64,000 nt of DNA from Pseudonocardia alaniniphila (GCF_022524485.1 NZ_JAKXMK010000032.1:90812-154811), one strand, 5' to 3'; positions 1 through 8,744 are shown, numbered from the stretch's first letter. Notes: generated by a model not told the origin, from the letters alone. Translations and numbers: made by a program.

Positions 1-1
1 G

Positions 2-148
2 GCCGAGGCCGAGGCCGAGGCGGCTGCCGACGGCGGCGGCACCAACTACTCCTCGCAGGGTGGCGGTGAGCCGGCCGAGTCCGGTGGGTCGCTCGCCAGT
101 GACGAGCAGCTGGCGGCGCTGCGGGAGAAGCTCTCCGGCGGAGCCTGA
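2..148 (+). CDS. rpsA: 30S ribosomal protein S1, C-terminal end (partial)
   Basis: Only the last 48 codons are inside the window. They encode an Ala/Glu-rich stretch, a Gly-rich linker with NYSSQGGG and the ending LASDEQLAALREKLSGGA. Actinobacterial S1 proteins end in this kind of acidic, low-complexity tail after the S1 RNA-binding repeats. The identification rests on this tail and on coaE and uvrB downstream, the order known around M. tuberculosis rpsA. S1 binds mRNA on the small ribosomal subunit. A strong hairpin follows the stop codon. Confidence 0.8.
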   Translation, partial: AEAEAEAAADGGGTNYSSQGGGEPAESGGSLASDEQLAALREKLSGGA

Positions 149-169
149 TCGCCCAGCGTTAGATCGAAC

Positions 170-208
170 GGAACAGCCCCGGTGACCGTCCGTCACCGGG
201 GCTGTTCC
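170..208 (+). terminator. Perfect 17-bp hairpin after rpsA
   Basis: Positions 170-186 pair without mismatch with 192-208 around a 5-base loop, 22 bases after the rpsA stop. There is no T-run, which is common for actinobacterial terminators. It should end the rpsA transcript and insulate the lipoprotein gene. Confidence 0.8.
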
Positions 209-302
209 ATGTCTTCAGCCGATCAGTCACGGTTGGGACGCGTTGGCCGCCGAATGGGGGTTCCAGCGCGAGGTCCGGGTGATTTCGCCCTACCGTAGTT
301 CC

Positions 303-1010
303 ATGCGGGGGGCAGACCGGCGGTACGGACGTCTCGGCGCCGGTCTGGCCGCCGCGGTCATCACGCTGACCGCGTGCAGCACGTCCTCCGCCGAACGCAC
401 CGAGGTGCCGACGTTTCCCTCGGATGCCCAGGTGATGGCCACGGCGGTGCCCGGCGCGGACCAGGGCGTCCTTCCCGACGACTGCACCCGGATCCTCACG
501 GTCGGAGACCTCGAGGCGGTGCTCGGTCTGCCGCTCGGCTCGGTGGACGTGCGTACCACGAGAGGTGTTCCGGAGCCGTCGGTCAGCCGCACGGAACGCG
601 TGGCCTGCTCGTACAACGGCACGGCGGGCGGTCCGGCTCGCGGTCGCACCCTGCTCAGCGTCAACTCGTCGGCCTACGCCGATCCGGACGCCTCCGCCAA
701 GCAGTGGCGCGTGAACGCCGACGCCGAGGACGGCGATCGTCGCGAACTGCCCATCGGCAGCGCGTCCGCCGTGCTCGTCGAACGCCCGGACGAGGCCGTT
801 CTCATGGTGGTCAACGGGGTCACCAACCTGACGCTCGTGCTTCCGAACCAGCAACTGCCGGATGATCGTCCACGTGGGGACGCGCTGGTCGACCTCGCGC
901 TGCGCGTGCTCCCGGCGGTGAGCACGTCCGCGACCGCACCGCCGCCGGCGTCAGCGCCGACGGCCACCGCGGCGGGCAACGCGGCCGGCCCGCAGGGTGC
1001 TTCGTCCTGA
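303..1010 (+). CDS. DUF3558-like secreted lipoprotein
   Basis: A 235-residue protein with basic N-terminus, hydrophobic segment and lipobox ITLTAC, so it should be lipidated at Cys and held on the outer face of the membrane. The mature part contains LPDDCTRILTVGDLEAVLG, which resembles LPDECLLNAAEFGELVG in the lipoprotein encoded at 44439-45017; this Cys-containing segment is typical of DUF3558-like proteins. The tail is rich in Ala, Pro and Thr. I chose the ATG at 303 because it places the signal peptide at the N-terminus; an upstream in-frame ATG at 243 would add 20 residues that look untranslated. Function is unknown. A Cys pair in the mature domain suggests a disulfide. Confidence 0.65.
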   Translation: MRGADRRYGRLGAGLAAAVITLTACSTSSAERTEVPTFPSDAQVMATAVPGADQGVLPDDCTRILTVGDLEAVLGLPLGSVDVRTTRGVPEPSVSRTERVACSYNGTAGGPARGRTLLSVNSSAYADPDASAKQWRVNADAEDGDRRELPIGSASAVLVERPDEAVLMVVNGVTNLTLVLPNQQLPDDRPRGDALVDLALRVLPAVSTSATAPPPASAPTATAAGNAAGPQGASS

Positions 1011-1028
1011 CCGGGTAGCGTGGCCGCC

Positions 1029-2225
1029 GTGCTGCGGGTGGGGCTGACCGGCGGGATCGGTTCTGGCAAGTCGACGGCGGCCCGGCGGCTGGTGGGGCGC
1101 GGAGCGGTGCTGGTCGACTCCGATCTCCTCGCCCGCGAGGTCGTGGCCGCGGGCACCGAGGGACTCGCGAAGATCGTCGCGGAGTTCGGCGACGACATGC
1201 TGGCCGAGGACGGGGGCCTGGACAGGGCGGCACTCGCGTCAGTGGTCTTCCATGACCCTGCCGCGCGTGAGCGGCTCAATGGGATCGTGCACCCGAGGGT
1301 CCGGCAGCGATCCGAGGAGCTGATCGCGGCGGCGCCGGCCGACGCGGTGGTGGTGCAGGACGTCCCGCTGCTCGTCGAGGGCCGGATGGCACCGCTGTTC
1401 CCGCTGGTCGTGGTGGTTCACGCCGATCCGGAGGAGCGGGTCCGGCGGCTCGTGGAGCTTCGTGGCATGCCGGAGTCCGACGCGCGTGCCCGCATCGCCG
1501 CCCAGGCCGACGACGCCGCGCGCCGGGCAGCCGCGGACGTGTGGCTCGACAACAGCGGCGATCCGGCCGACCTCGAGGCCGCCGTCGACCGGCTCTGGAG
1601 CGAGCGACTCGTCCCGTTCGAGGAGAACCTGCGGTTGCGGCGCACGGTGAAGGCCGGCGCGCCCCGGCTCGTCGCGCCCCGCCCGGAGTGGGCGGCCGAG
1701 GGTGCGCGGCTGTGCGCGCGGGTGGCGGCAGCCGCGGGGGAGCGCGGCCGTGGGGTCGCGCACACCGGATCGACCGCGGTGCCCGGCCTGCCTGCCAAGG
1801 ACGTGATCGATCTGCAGCTCGGCGTGGAGTCGCTCGCGGACGCCGACGCCGTGCGGGATGCGTTGCAGGACGTGGGCTTCCCGTGGCGCCCCGACATCGA
1901 CCGCGACAACGCCAAGCCGCCGGGCTCACCTGCATGGCCGAAGCGCTACCACGGCTCGGCCGACCCTGGGCAGGTCGTCCACCTGCACGTTCGCGAGGTC
2001 GGTTCGCCCGGCTGGCGTTATGCGCTGCTCTTCCGCGACTGGCTGCGGGCCGATGCCGCGGCCCGCGAGGAGTACCTGGCGGTCAAGCGTGAAGCCGAGG
2101 CGCGATACGGGGGCGACGCCGACGCGCGCCGCTACGTCGAGGTCAAGGAGCCATGGTTCGACGCGGCCGCTCCACGAGCTGACGCATGGGCCGCATCCTC
2201 GGGCTGGGTTCCCTCGTTGGAGTGA
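1029..2225 (+). CDS. coaE: Dephospho-CoA kinase fused to GrpB/UPF0157 domain
   Basis: CoaE phosphorylates dephospho-CoA, the last step of coenzyme A synthesis. Residues 1 to about 195 are the kinase, with P-loop GGIGSGKS at residues 8-15, the DSD motif of the substrate site and HPRVR in the lid region. From about residue 213 to the end is a UPF0157/GrpB domain, a nucleotidyltransferase-like fold, with HTGSTAVPGLPAKDVIDLQ. The same two-domain protein occurs in mycobacteria, where the second domain has been linked to kinase folding or regulation. The GTG at 1029 begins the conserved sequence VLRVGLTGG; a GTG at 1020 would add three residues. It sits between rpsA and uvrB as in M. tuberculosis. 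Confidence 0.9.
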   Translation: MLRVGLTGGIGSGKSTAARRLVGRGAVLVDSDLLAREVVAAGTEGLAKIVAEFGDDMLAEDGGLDRAALASVVFHDPAARERLNGIVHPRVRQRSEELIAAAPADAVVVQDVPLLVEGRMAPLFPLVVVVHADPEERVRRLVELRGMPESDARARIAAQADDAARRAAADVWLDNSGDPADLEAAVDRLWSERLVPFEENLRLRRTVKAGAPRLVAPRPEWAAEGARLCARVAAAAGERGRGVAHTGSTAVPGLPAKDVIDLQLGVESLADADAVRDALQDVGFPWRPDIDRDNAKPPGSPAWPKRYHGSADPGQVVHLHVREVGSPGWRYALLFRDWLRADAAAREEYLAVKREAEARYGGDADARRYVEVKEPWFDAAAPRADAWAASSGWVPSLE

Positions 2226-2323
2226 TCGGTTGCTCCGTCGTAACGGTGCGCCACCGTGACACGATGGAGGGACAGGAAAATCCACATCCGGGTGACCAGC
2301 TCGGCTCCGGCGGGCGGGGGGAC

Positions 2324-3127
2324 GTGACGGTGGGCACACCGGTCGATCATCCTCCGGGCTCCGACGACGGCAGCGCGCACGTGCAGTCCAGGTCAGGTTC
2401 CACGCAGGTCGTGCGCCACGGTCCCGTGGCGACCCCTGCGCAGCTGCGGGTCGACTTCGGGGCGCATCTCGAGGCCAACTACCAGCGTCTCGTCGCCCAG
2501 CTCTACGCGATCACCCTCGACCCGGGTGAGGCTCACGACGCTGTCCAGGACGCGTACTCGCGGGCCTGGCGGAACTGGGCGGTGATCGGCCGCTCGCCGG
2601 ATCCGAGCGCATGGATCCGGAGGGTGGCGGTCCGATCCACGATCCGGAGCTGGCGACGCATGCTGGCCCGCATCGGCATCGGCAGGCCCCGCTCGGTCGG
2701 CGAGGGCGTCGACGCACGTACCGCCGCCATGCTCAAGGCGCTCGGGAGGCTGACGGCAGCCGAGCGGCGGGCCGTCGTCCTGTCCCACATGGCCGGGGTG
2801 TCGCTTGCCGAGATCTCCGCAGTGGAGCAGGTCTCGATGGGGTCGGTCCAGGCGAGGCTGGCCCGCGCACGGTTGGTTGTCACCGAGGGAATGGCAGACG
2901 TCCTTCCCGAGGTACTGGGAGGTGCGGTCGGCGACACCGTGAGCGCCGGCACGAGTGGCGACACCGCTTTCGACACCTTCGGATCCGAGGGGCACGGATC
3001 CCAAGGTCATGGCGCGGGGTACGGGGACTACCGGCCCGGCGATTTCGCGTCCGACGCGTACGACGCCGTGTACGGCGGCTCGGAGCGCCGGACCGGCAGA
3101 GACGACCAGAGGGGAGAACAGCGGTGA
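2324..3127 (+). CDS. ECF-like sigma-70 family RNA polymerase sigma factor
   Basis: After a disordered N-terminus of about 45 residues there is a sigma region 2-like segment (YQRLVAQLYAITLDPGEAHDAVQDAYSRAW), a WIRRVAVRSTIRSWRR stretch and a region 4 helix-turn-helix (LGRLTAAERRAVVLSHMAGVSLAEISAVEQVSMGSVQARLARAR). Region 2 is divergent, so promoter recognition cannot be read off. A glycine/acidic tail of about 70 residues follows, unusual for an ECF factor. The GTG at 2324 follows a G-rich ribosome site; an ATG at 2264 is the alternative and adds 20 residues. The stop overlaps the start of the next gene by GTGA, so the two should be co-translated and the downstream membrane protein is a candidate anti-sigma factor. 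Confidence 0.7.
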   Translation: MTVGTPVDHPPGSDDGSAHVQSRSGSTQVVRHGPVATPAQLRVDFGAHLEANYQRLVAQLYAITLDPGEAHDAVQDAYSRAWRNWAVIGRSPDPSAWIRRVAVRSTIRSWRRMLARIGIGRPRSVGEGVDARTAAMLKALGRLTAAERRAVVLSHMAGVSLAEISAVEQVSMGSVQARLARARLVVTEGMADVLPEVLGGAVGDTVSAGTSGDTAFDTFGSEGHGSQGHGAGYGDYRPGDFASDAYDAVYGGSERRTGRDDQRGEQR

Positions 3128-3933
3128 CCGAGGAGTTCGACCGAGTGACGCGGGAGTTCAGGCGGCTCGACGATCAGCTCGCCGCCGCCGTCACCCTGCC
3201 CGCAGTGGATTCCGTGATCCGCCGGGCCGGCACGCTCAACCGTGCCAGCACGGCCGCTGCCGCCGCAGTGCTCACGGTCGGTGCGCTCGGCGCCACCACG
3301 GCGATCCTCCAGGTCGCGGCACCGGCGTCCTCGGCCGACGCCGCCACCGTCGCCCCTGGCTCCGCGCCGGTCGGCAGCCAGGGCGATGTCGGCACCGAAC
3401 CGGTCATCTCGCCCGACTCGCCGCAGCCCGTCTCCCACCCGGACGACAACGCGGGCGTCCCTGCCCCGGCCGGTTCGGACGACAGGTTCCGCCGACCCAA
3501 CGAGGTCGCCCCGCACGAGCAGCCGCCCGTCGTCCCGGGTGCGCCGCCGCCCGTGGTTGTTCCGCCGGGTCCGGCCGGGCCGCCGCCTCCGCCCCCGCCG
3601 CCGCCTCCCCCGCCGCCGCCCACCACGTCGCCGGAGCCGTCTCCGACGCGGGAGCCGACCCGGCCGCCGTGGACGCCTCCGCCGCCCACCACAGAGCGAC
3701 CGGACCCGACGACGACGACCCGGCCGCCGACGACGCGGCCCACGCCGCCGACGACGACGACTCGGCCGACGGAACCACCGTCCACGGAGCCCAGCACTCC
3801 GGATGACCCGCCGTCATCCTCGAACAACGCCAGTCCGTCCACCCCGCCCAAGACGACGTCGCCGTCATCCACGTCGCCGACGTCGGACTCCAGTACCAGT
3901 CCGGCTGCTGCCTCGACCTCGGGCATCGCCTAG
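3124..3933 (+). CDS. Single-pass proline/threonine-rich membrane protein, possible anti-sigma partner
   Basis: A 269-residue protein: cytoplasmic N-terminus of about 40 residues (VTEEFDRVTREFRRLDDQLA), one hydrophobic segment at about 43-65, then an extracellular part extremely rich in Pro, Thr and Ser. The latter includes a run of more than a dozen prolines and many PTTTTRP-type units. The start GTG overlaps the sigma factor stop. The layout (small cytoplasmic domain, one membrane helix, wall-spanning tail, coupled to a sigma gene) resembles membrane anti-sigma factors, but I see no clear ZAS or HxxxCxxC motif, so this role is inferred from context. The repetitive Pro/Thr region is compositional, not a DNA repeat array. 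Confidence 0.65.
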   Translation: MTEEFDRVTREFRRLDDQLAAAVTLPAVDSVIRRAGTLNRASTAAAAAVLTVGALGATTAILQVAAPASSADAATVAPGSAPVGSQGDVGTEPVISPDSPQPVSHPDDNAGVPAPAGSDDRFRRPNEVAPHEQPPVVPGAPPPVVVPPGPAGPPPPPPPPPPPPPPTTSPEPSPTREPTRPPWTPPPPTTERPDPTTTTRPPTTRPTPPTTTTRPTEPPSTEPSTPDDPPSSSNNASPSTPPKTTSPSSTSPTSDSSTSPAAASTSGIA

Positions 3934-3951
3934 GCCGAGGCAGCGGAGCAG

Positions 3952-3987
3952 GCGCCCGGACCCCCGCTCGCCCGGGGGTCCGGGCGC
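3952..3987. terminator. 15-bp hairpin between convergent genes
   Basis: Positions 3952-3966 and 3973-3987 form a perfect 15-bp GC-rich stem with a 6-base loop. It lies between the converging membrane-protein gene and DUF402 gene and could stop transcription from both sides. Confidence 0.75.
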
Positions 3988-4032
3988 TGGTGTCGCACGT
4001 GATGGCGAGGTGCCGGACGCCCGAAGCAGGCT

Positions 4033-4554
4033 TCACGGCCTCTTGTCGTGGCGGCGTTTCCAGGTGAGCGCGATCCCGCGCTCCGCGAGCCAGGCGTCGA
4101 GGTCGTGGCCGTGCGAGGCGAGGCCGTCCACCGCGCGGAAGGCGCGGTCCAGTGCCGTCTCGGCTGCATGCGGCTCGAGCAGCCCGAGCGCCACGGCGGT
4201 GACGAACTCGTCGATGTCCACCACCAGCGCGCTGCGCCGCTGCTGTACCACCACGTCGAGGTAGTGGTCGGTGAGCGTCCACCGCTCGCCGTCACGCACG
4301 ATCTCGCACACGTCGAGATAGAAGTCCTGGTCGCGGTGGTGGCCGGGGTTCCACCACCAGTCGGTGACGCACAGGCCGAGGTCCGGAAGGAGCCACGACT
4401 CCATCCAGTGGGCAGTGGGCCGGTCGATCATGGGTCTGCTCATGTAGAGCCCGTATGGCGTGACCCGGTACTCGTCGACCGCGCGCGCAACACCCTTGGT
4501 GTCGATGTTGATGCGGGCCGGGACGTCGAAGGTGGCGATCTTCGGCGGATGCAC
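4033..4554 (-). CDS. DUF402 domain protein (possible nucleoside di/triphosphatase)
   Basis: A 173-residue protein with the aromatic and acidic signature of DUF402: MSRPMIDRPTAHWMESWLLP, DWWWNPGHHRDQDFYLDVCE and LVVDIDEFVTAVALG. Some DUF402 proteins hydrolyse nucleoside di- or triphosphates, but the substrate here is not known. The GTG at 4554 has an upstream GGGGCG and begins VHPPKIATFDVPARI; the longer open frame to 4680 runs into the uvrB promoter region and lacks family similarity. A reversed DUF402 gene between coaE and uvrB also occurs in M. tuberculosis (Rv1632c). Confidence 0.75.
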   Translation of the reverse strand: MHPPKIATFDVPARINIDTKGVARAVDEYRVTPYGLYMSRPMIDRPTAHWMESWLLPDLGLCVTDWWWNPGHHRDQDFYLDVCEIVRDGERWTLTDHYLDVVVQQRRSALVVDIDEFVTAVALGLLEPHAAETALDRAFRAVDGLASHGHDLDAWLAERGIALTWKRRHDKRP

Positions 4555-4661
4555 CGCCCCGATCCTGTCAGGTCCTGCCGATGTTCGCTGCGCGCTCGGT
4601 GTCGATGCCCGATTCGCCGCTGCTCCTCGGGCAGGTTCCGCGAAGTGTCGGTGGGGGCTCG

Positions 4662-4674
4662 TACCCTGGAACCG
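4662..4674 (+). promoter_or_regulatory. Candidate -10 element of a leaderless uvrB promoter
   Basis: TACCCT at 4662-4667 ends six bases before the GTG at 4674, the spacing expected when transcription begins at the start codon. No ribosome site is present. I see no convincing -35 box and no clear LexA dyad next to it. Confidence 0.4.
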
Positions 4675-6857
4675 TGGCATTCGCGACAGAGGTTCCCGGC
4701 AGCGCAGCGAAGCAGGACGTGCCGGTCGCCCACTCAGAGTTCCGTCCGGTGGGGGAGATCCCTCGCACCGGCGGACGGTTCGAGGTCGTCAGCGAGTTCG
4801 AGCCCGCAGGCGACCAGCCGGCTGCGATCGACGAGCTGGAGAAGCGCATCACGGCGGGCGAGCAGGATGTCGTGTTGCTCGGCGCCACGGGCACGGGCAA
4901 GTCGGCCACCACGGCCTGGCTGATCGAGCGGCTGCAGCGGCCCACGCTGGTGATGGCGCCCAACAAGACCCTCGCGGCGCAGCTGGCCAACGAGCTGCGC
5001 GAGATGCTGCCCAACAACGCGGTCGAGTACTTCGTCTCGTACTACGACTACTACCAACCCGAGGCGTACATCGCGCAGACCGACACCTACATCGAGAAGG
5101 ACTCCTCGATCAACGAGGACGTCGAGCGGTTGCGCCACTCGGCCACGAGCAACCTGCTCTCCCGGCGCGACGTCGTCGTGGTGGCCTCGGTGTCTTGCAT
5201 CTACGGTCTCGGCACCCCGCAGTCCTACCTCGACCGGTCGGTGCAGGTCGAGGTCGGCGGCAGCGTCGATCGCGACCAGCTGCTGCGTGCGCTCGTCGAC
5301 GTCCAGTACACGCGCAACGACCTGGCGTTCAACCGCGGCACCTTCCGGGTCCGCGGCGACACGGTGGAGATCATCCCGGCCTACGAGGAGCTCGCGATCC
5401 GCATCGAGTTCTTCGGCGACGAGATCGAGGCGCTCTACTACCTCCACCCGCTCACCGGCGACGTCATCCGTCAGGTCGACGACGTCCGCATCTTCCCGGC
5501 CACCCACTACGTCGCAGGCCCCGACCGCATGGAGCGCGCCGTCCACGACATCGAGCAGGAGCTGGAGGAGCGGCTCGCCGATCTGGAGCGCCAGGGCAAG
5601 CTGCTCGAGGCGCAGCGTCTGCGGATGCGCACGCAGTACGACATCGAGATGATTCGTCAGGTCGGGTTCTGCTCGGGCATCGAGAACTACTCGCGCCACA
5701 TCGACGGCCGTGGCCCCGGTTCGGCGCCCGCCACCCTCATCGACTACTTCCCCGACGACTTCCTCCTGGTCATCGACGAGTCGCACCAGACGGTCCCGCA
5801 GATCGGCGGGATGTACGAGGGCGACATGTCGCGCAAGCGCAACCTCGTCGAGTACGGGTTCCGGCTGCCGTCCGCGGTCGACAACCGGCCGCTGACGTGG
5901 GAGGAGTTCGCCGACCGCATCGGCCAGACCGTCTACCTGTCGGCCACGCCGGGCCCGTACGAGCTCAGCCGCACGAGCGGGGAGTTCGTCGAGCAGGTCA
6001 TCCGGCCCACCGGCCTGGTCGACCCGAAGGTCGTCGTGAAGCCGACGAAGGGCCAGATCGACGACCTGGTCCACGAGATCCGCAGCCGTTCCGAGCGCGA
6101 TGAGCGCGTGCTCGTCACCACGCTCACCAAGAAGATGGCTGAGGACCTCACCGACTACCTGCTCGAGCTGGGCATCCGGGTGCGCTACCTGCATTCGGAG
6201 GTCGACACGCTGCGGCGTGTCGAGCTGCTGCGCCAGTTGCGGCTCGGCGAGTTCGACGTGCTCGTCGGCATCAACCTGCTCCGGGAGGGCCTGGACCTGC
6301 CGGAGGTGTCGCTGGTCGCGATTCTCGACGCCGACAAGGAGGGTTTCCTCCGCTCCGGCACCTCGCTGATCCAGACCATCGGCCGTGCGGCGCGCAACGT
6401 GTCGGGCGAGGTGCACATGTACGCCGACAAGGTCACCGACTCGATGCAGTACGCCATCGACGAGACCGACCGGCGCCGGGCCAAGCAGATCGCCTACAAC
6501 GAGGAGCGCGGGCTCGACCCACAGCCGCTGCGCAAGAAGATCGCCGACATCCTCGACCAGGTGTACCGGGAGGCCGAGGACTCCGAGGTACCGGTGGGTG
6601 GATCCGGGCGCAACCAGTCCCGGGGCAAGCGCGCGGCGGGGGAGCCGGGCCGGGTCAACGCGAGCTCGGGGGTGGTCGCCGGCCGCGACACGTCCACGAT
6701 GCCCCGCGCCGAGCTCGCCGACCTGGTGCAGCAGCTGTCCGACCAGATGCTCGCCGCGGCGCGCGACCTGCAGTTCGAGCTGGCGGCCCGCCTCCGCGAC
6801 GAGATCGCCGACCTCAAGAAGGAACTGCGCGGGATGGACGCCGCCGGCATCCGGTGA
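4674..6857 (+). CDS. uvrB: Excinuclease ABC subunit B
   Basis: UvrB is the helicase-like damage-verification subunit of nucleotide excision repair; UvrA loads it onto DNA and it recruits UvrC. The 727-residue product has Walker A GATGTGKS at about residues 70-77, the beta-hairpin region YYDYYQPEAYIAQTDTYIEK, DEAH-type motif VIDESH, SATPGPYE, the motif V/VI stretch RREGLDLPEVSLVAILDADKEG and QTIGRAARN, and a C-terminal UVR domain (LVQQLSDQMLAAARDLQFELAARLRDEI). Length matches the family. The start is GTG at 4674 (VAFATEVPG); upstream in-frame ATG codons lie before the apparent promoter. UvrA is encoded at 32151-35120. Confidence 0.97.
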   Translation: MAFATEVPGSAAKQDVPVAHSEFRPVGEIPRTGGRFEVVSEFEPAGDQPAAIDELEKRITAGEQDVVLLGATGTGKSATTAWLIERLQRPTLVMAPNKTLAAQLANELREMLPNNAVEYFVSYYDYYQPEAYIAQTDTYIEKDSSINEDVERLRHSATSNLLSRRDVVVVASVSCIYGLGTPQSYLDRSVQVEVGGSVDRDQLLRALVDVQYTRNDLAFNRGTFRVRGDTVEIIPAYEELAIRIEFFGDEIEALYYLHPLTGDVIRQVDDVRIFPATHYVAGPDRMERAVHDIEQELEERLADLERQGKLLEAQRLRMRTQYDIEMIRQVGFCSGIENYSRHIDGRGPGSAPATLIDYFPDDFLLVIDESHQTVPQIGGMYEGDMSRKRNLVEYGFRLPSAVDNRPLTWEEFADRIGQTVYLSATPGPYELSRTSGEFVEQVIRPTGLVDPKVVVKPTKGQIDDLVHEIRSRSERDERVLVTTLTKKMAEDLTDYLLELGIRVRYLHSEVDTLRRVELLRQLRLGEFDVLVGINLLREGLDLPEVSLVAILDADKEGFLRSGTSLIQTIGRAARNVSGEVHMYADKVTDSMQYAIDETDRRRAKQIAYNEERGLDPQPLRKKIADILDQVYREAEDSEVPVGGSGRNQSRGKRAAGEPGRVNASSGVVAGRDTSTMPRAELADLVQQLSDQMLAAARDLQFELAARLRDEIADLKKELRGMDAAGIR

Positions 6858-7056
6858 CGCCCCGCCCGCGCGCGGAGTCCGCGCCGGAGCGCACACGCCG
6901 GTGGCACGCCGGCCCACGTTCTGCGGTGTGCCGCGCCGGCCGGCCGGGGTGCGGGCCGGTCTCCGTGTCCGGTCTCTCCGGAGGGGGGCTCGGTGGTGGT
7001 GGTCGGGCGGGAGCTACCGTGGCGGGCGATCTATCGGCTGAGGAGAGGGCAGCAGC

Positions 7057-8346
7057 GTGACGGTTGTCGGCGCATCCACCGCCCGCACCTCGACCGAGCA
7101 GCGGATCCTCGATCTGCTCCGCACACCGCGGCGCGTACTGCTGGTCACCGTTCCGCTCCTGGCCCTGGTGCTGGTCGGGGTCGTGATCTACACCGGCGGC
7201 CGGCACATCGACCTGCAGGTGTACCGCTTCGGGGTGCAGGCGTGGCTGTCCGGCGGTGGTCTCTACGGGCCGCTGCCCCAGACCGCCGCCCACATCGCGC
7301 TCCCGTTCATCTACCCGCCGTTCGCCGCGCTGGCGATGATTCCGCTGGCCGTCGTGCCGTGGGTGGTGGCCTGGACGGGGCTGCTCGCGCTCTCGACGTT
7401 GTCGCTCGGCGCCACCCTCTACGTGGTCGCGCGCCGGTTGTGGGAAGCCGGCGGGCGGGCCGGGGCCTTGTCGGTGGCGTCGATCGCGCTGCCGCTGGCG
7501 CTTGCCGTGGAGCCGGGCAAGATCATCGACTTCAACGCCCCGGACGCATCGCCGCGGCCGCCGCTGAGCCTCGAGCCGGTGTCCCAGACCATCCAGTTCG
7601 GGCAGATCAACCTGCTGCTCATGGCGCTGGTGGCGATCGACTGCCTGGTGGCGCGGCCGCGCTGGCCGCGCGGCATGCTCGTCGGGATCGCTGCCGCCAT
7701 CAAGCTGACGCCCGCAGCGTTCGTCCTGTACTTCCTGTTGCGCCGTGACTACCGCGCCGCTGCCACCGCGGCCGTGTCCGGTGCGGTCGCCACCGCTATC
7801 GGGTTCGTCGTGGCGCCCGGCCAGTCGTGGACGTTCTGGCTGGACAATCCGGCGGGCGGGGTCAGCGGTTCGCCGTTCTTCACGAACCAGACGTTCGAGG
7901 CCGTGCTCGTGCGGGCGCACGTCGACGGCTCCGCGCGCACCATCTGCTGGCTGTTGCTGTCCGCCGGGCTGCTCGCACTCGCGGTGCCGGCGATACGGCG
8001 TGGTTCCGCGCCGCTTGCGCTCGTCGCCACGGCTGGTGTGGCGCTGCTGGTGTCGCCCACCTCCTGGTCGCACCACTGGGTGTGGGTGGCGCCTGCGTTG
8101 CTGGTCGCCGCTGCCACGGCGTGGCGGGCGCGGTCGCGGGCGTGGACGGCGGTCACCGTCGCGATGGGGGCGGTGTTCGTGATCGCGCCCCATCAGCAGG
8201 GCCTTCCCCGGGCCGACAACCGGGAGCTGGCGTGGACGCCGCTCCAGCAGGTGATCGGCAGCACCTATGTCTGGTTCACGGTGTTGCTGTTCGTGTTGCT
8301 GTGGCTCGCACTGCGGTCGCGGTCGGCGTCCGAGCGCTGGCCGTGA
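7057..8346 (+). CDS. GT87-type polyprenyl-phosphate mannosyltransferase, integral membrane
   Basis: A 429-residue polytopic protein with about ten hydrophobic segments. Features typical of the GT87 (DUF2029) family include the early DLQVYRFGVQAWLSGGGLYG acidic loop, FIYPPFAAL, QFGQINLLLMALVAID and SPTSWSHHWVWVAPAL. Mycobacterial relatives add alpha-1,2-mannose from polyprenyl-phosphomannose to lipomannan, lipoarabinomannan or related glycans on the outer membrane face. The exact glycan cannot be told here. GTG start at 7057 has AGGAG about 11 bases upstream. The 199 bases after uvrB contain GC-rich partial dyads but no gene. The stop overlaps the next start. Confidence 0.8.
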   Translation: MTVVGASTARTSTEQRILDLLRTPRRVLLVTVPLLALVLVGVVIYTGGRHIDLQVYRFGVQAWLSGGGLYGPLPQTAAHIALPFIYPPFAALAMIPLAVVPWVVAWTGLLALSTLSLGATLYVVARRLWEAGGRAGALSVASIALPLALAVEPGKIIDFNAPDASPRPPLSLEPVSQTIQFGQINLLLMALVAIDCLVARPRWPRGMLVGIAAAIKLTPAAFVLYFLLRRDYRAAATAAVSGAVATAIGFVVAPGQSWTFWLDNPAGGVSGSPFFTNQTFEAVLVRAHVDGSARTICWLLLSAGLLALAVPAIRRGSAPLALVATAGVALLVSPTSWSHHWVWVAPALLVAAATAWRARSRAWTAVTVAMGAVFVIAPHQQGLPRADNRELAWTPLQQVIGSTYVWFTVLLFVLLWLALRSRSASERWP

Positions 8347-8687
8347 ACCACGAGGAGCTGGTCGCCTACTGCCTGGCCAAGCCAGGAGCCACCCCCGACG
8401 AGCCGTGGGAGGGCGACCTCGTGGCGAAGGTGGGCGGCAAGATCTTCGCATTCCTCGGAACGGGCGGGCTCGGCGTCAAATGTGGCCGGGATGCCGACGA
8501 GGCCGCCGAGCTGCGCCACCGCTACCCCGGCGCCGCCTCGGTGATGCCTTACATCGGGCGGCACGGCTGGAACACCGTGGCGATCGACGGCACGGTCCCC
8601 GACGACGAGCTGATCGAGCTCGTCGACGACTCCTACGCAGCGGTCGTCGCGAAGCTGCCCAAACGGCTGCGCCCGCAGATCGCCTGA
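8343..8687 (+). CDS. MmcQ/YjbR family protein
   Basis: A 114-residue protein with the MmcQ/YjbR fold signature: PGATPDEPWEGDLVAKVGGKIFAFLG, CGRDADEAAELRHRYPGA and YIGRHGWNTVAIDGTVPDDELIELVDDSY. Members have a CyaY-like DNA-binding fold, but functions are poorly known. The GTG at 8343 overlaps the mannosyltransferase stop by GTGA, so the genes are translationally coupled. Confidence 0.8.
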   Translation: MNHEELVAYCLAKPGATPDEPWEGDLVAKVGGKIFAFLGTGGLGVKCGRDADEAAELRHRYPGAASVMPYIGRHGWNTVAIDGTVPDDELIELVDDSYAAVVAKLPKRLRPQIA

Positions 8688-8744
8688 TCGCGAGGACCAC
8701 CACATTCGCTGGTCTTCGTCGTCCGCAACGCGGAACGTGACATA

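Noticed and set aside
3560..3800. Proline/threonine repeat as a possible DNA repeat or CRISPR-like array
   Set aside because: The repetition is at the amino acid level with varied codons and no regular spacer; it is a coding low-complexity tail.
4734..6917. Open frame of more than 700 codons opposite uvrB
   Set aside because: It is the mirror frame of a high-GC gene; the composition (Val/Leu/His/Arg/Asp) is typical of antisense frames and it matches no family.
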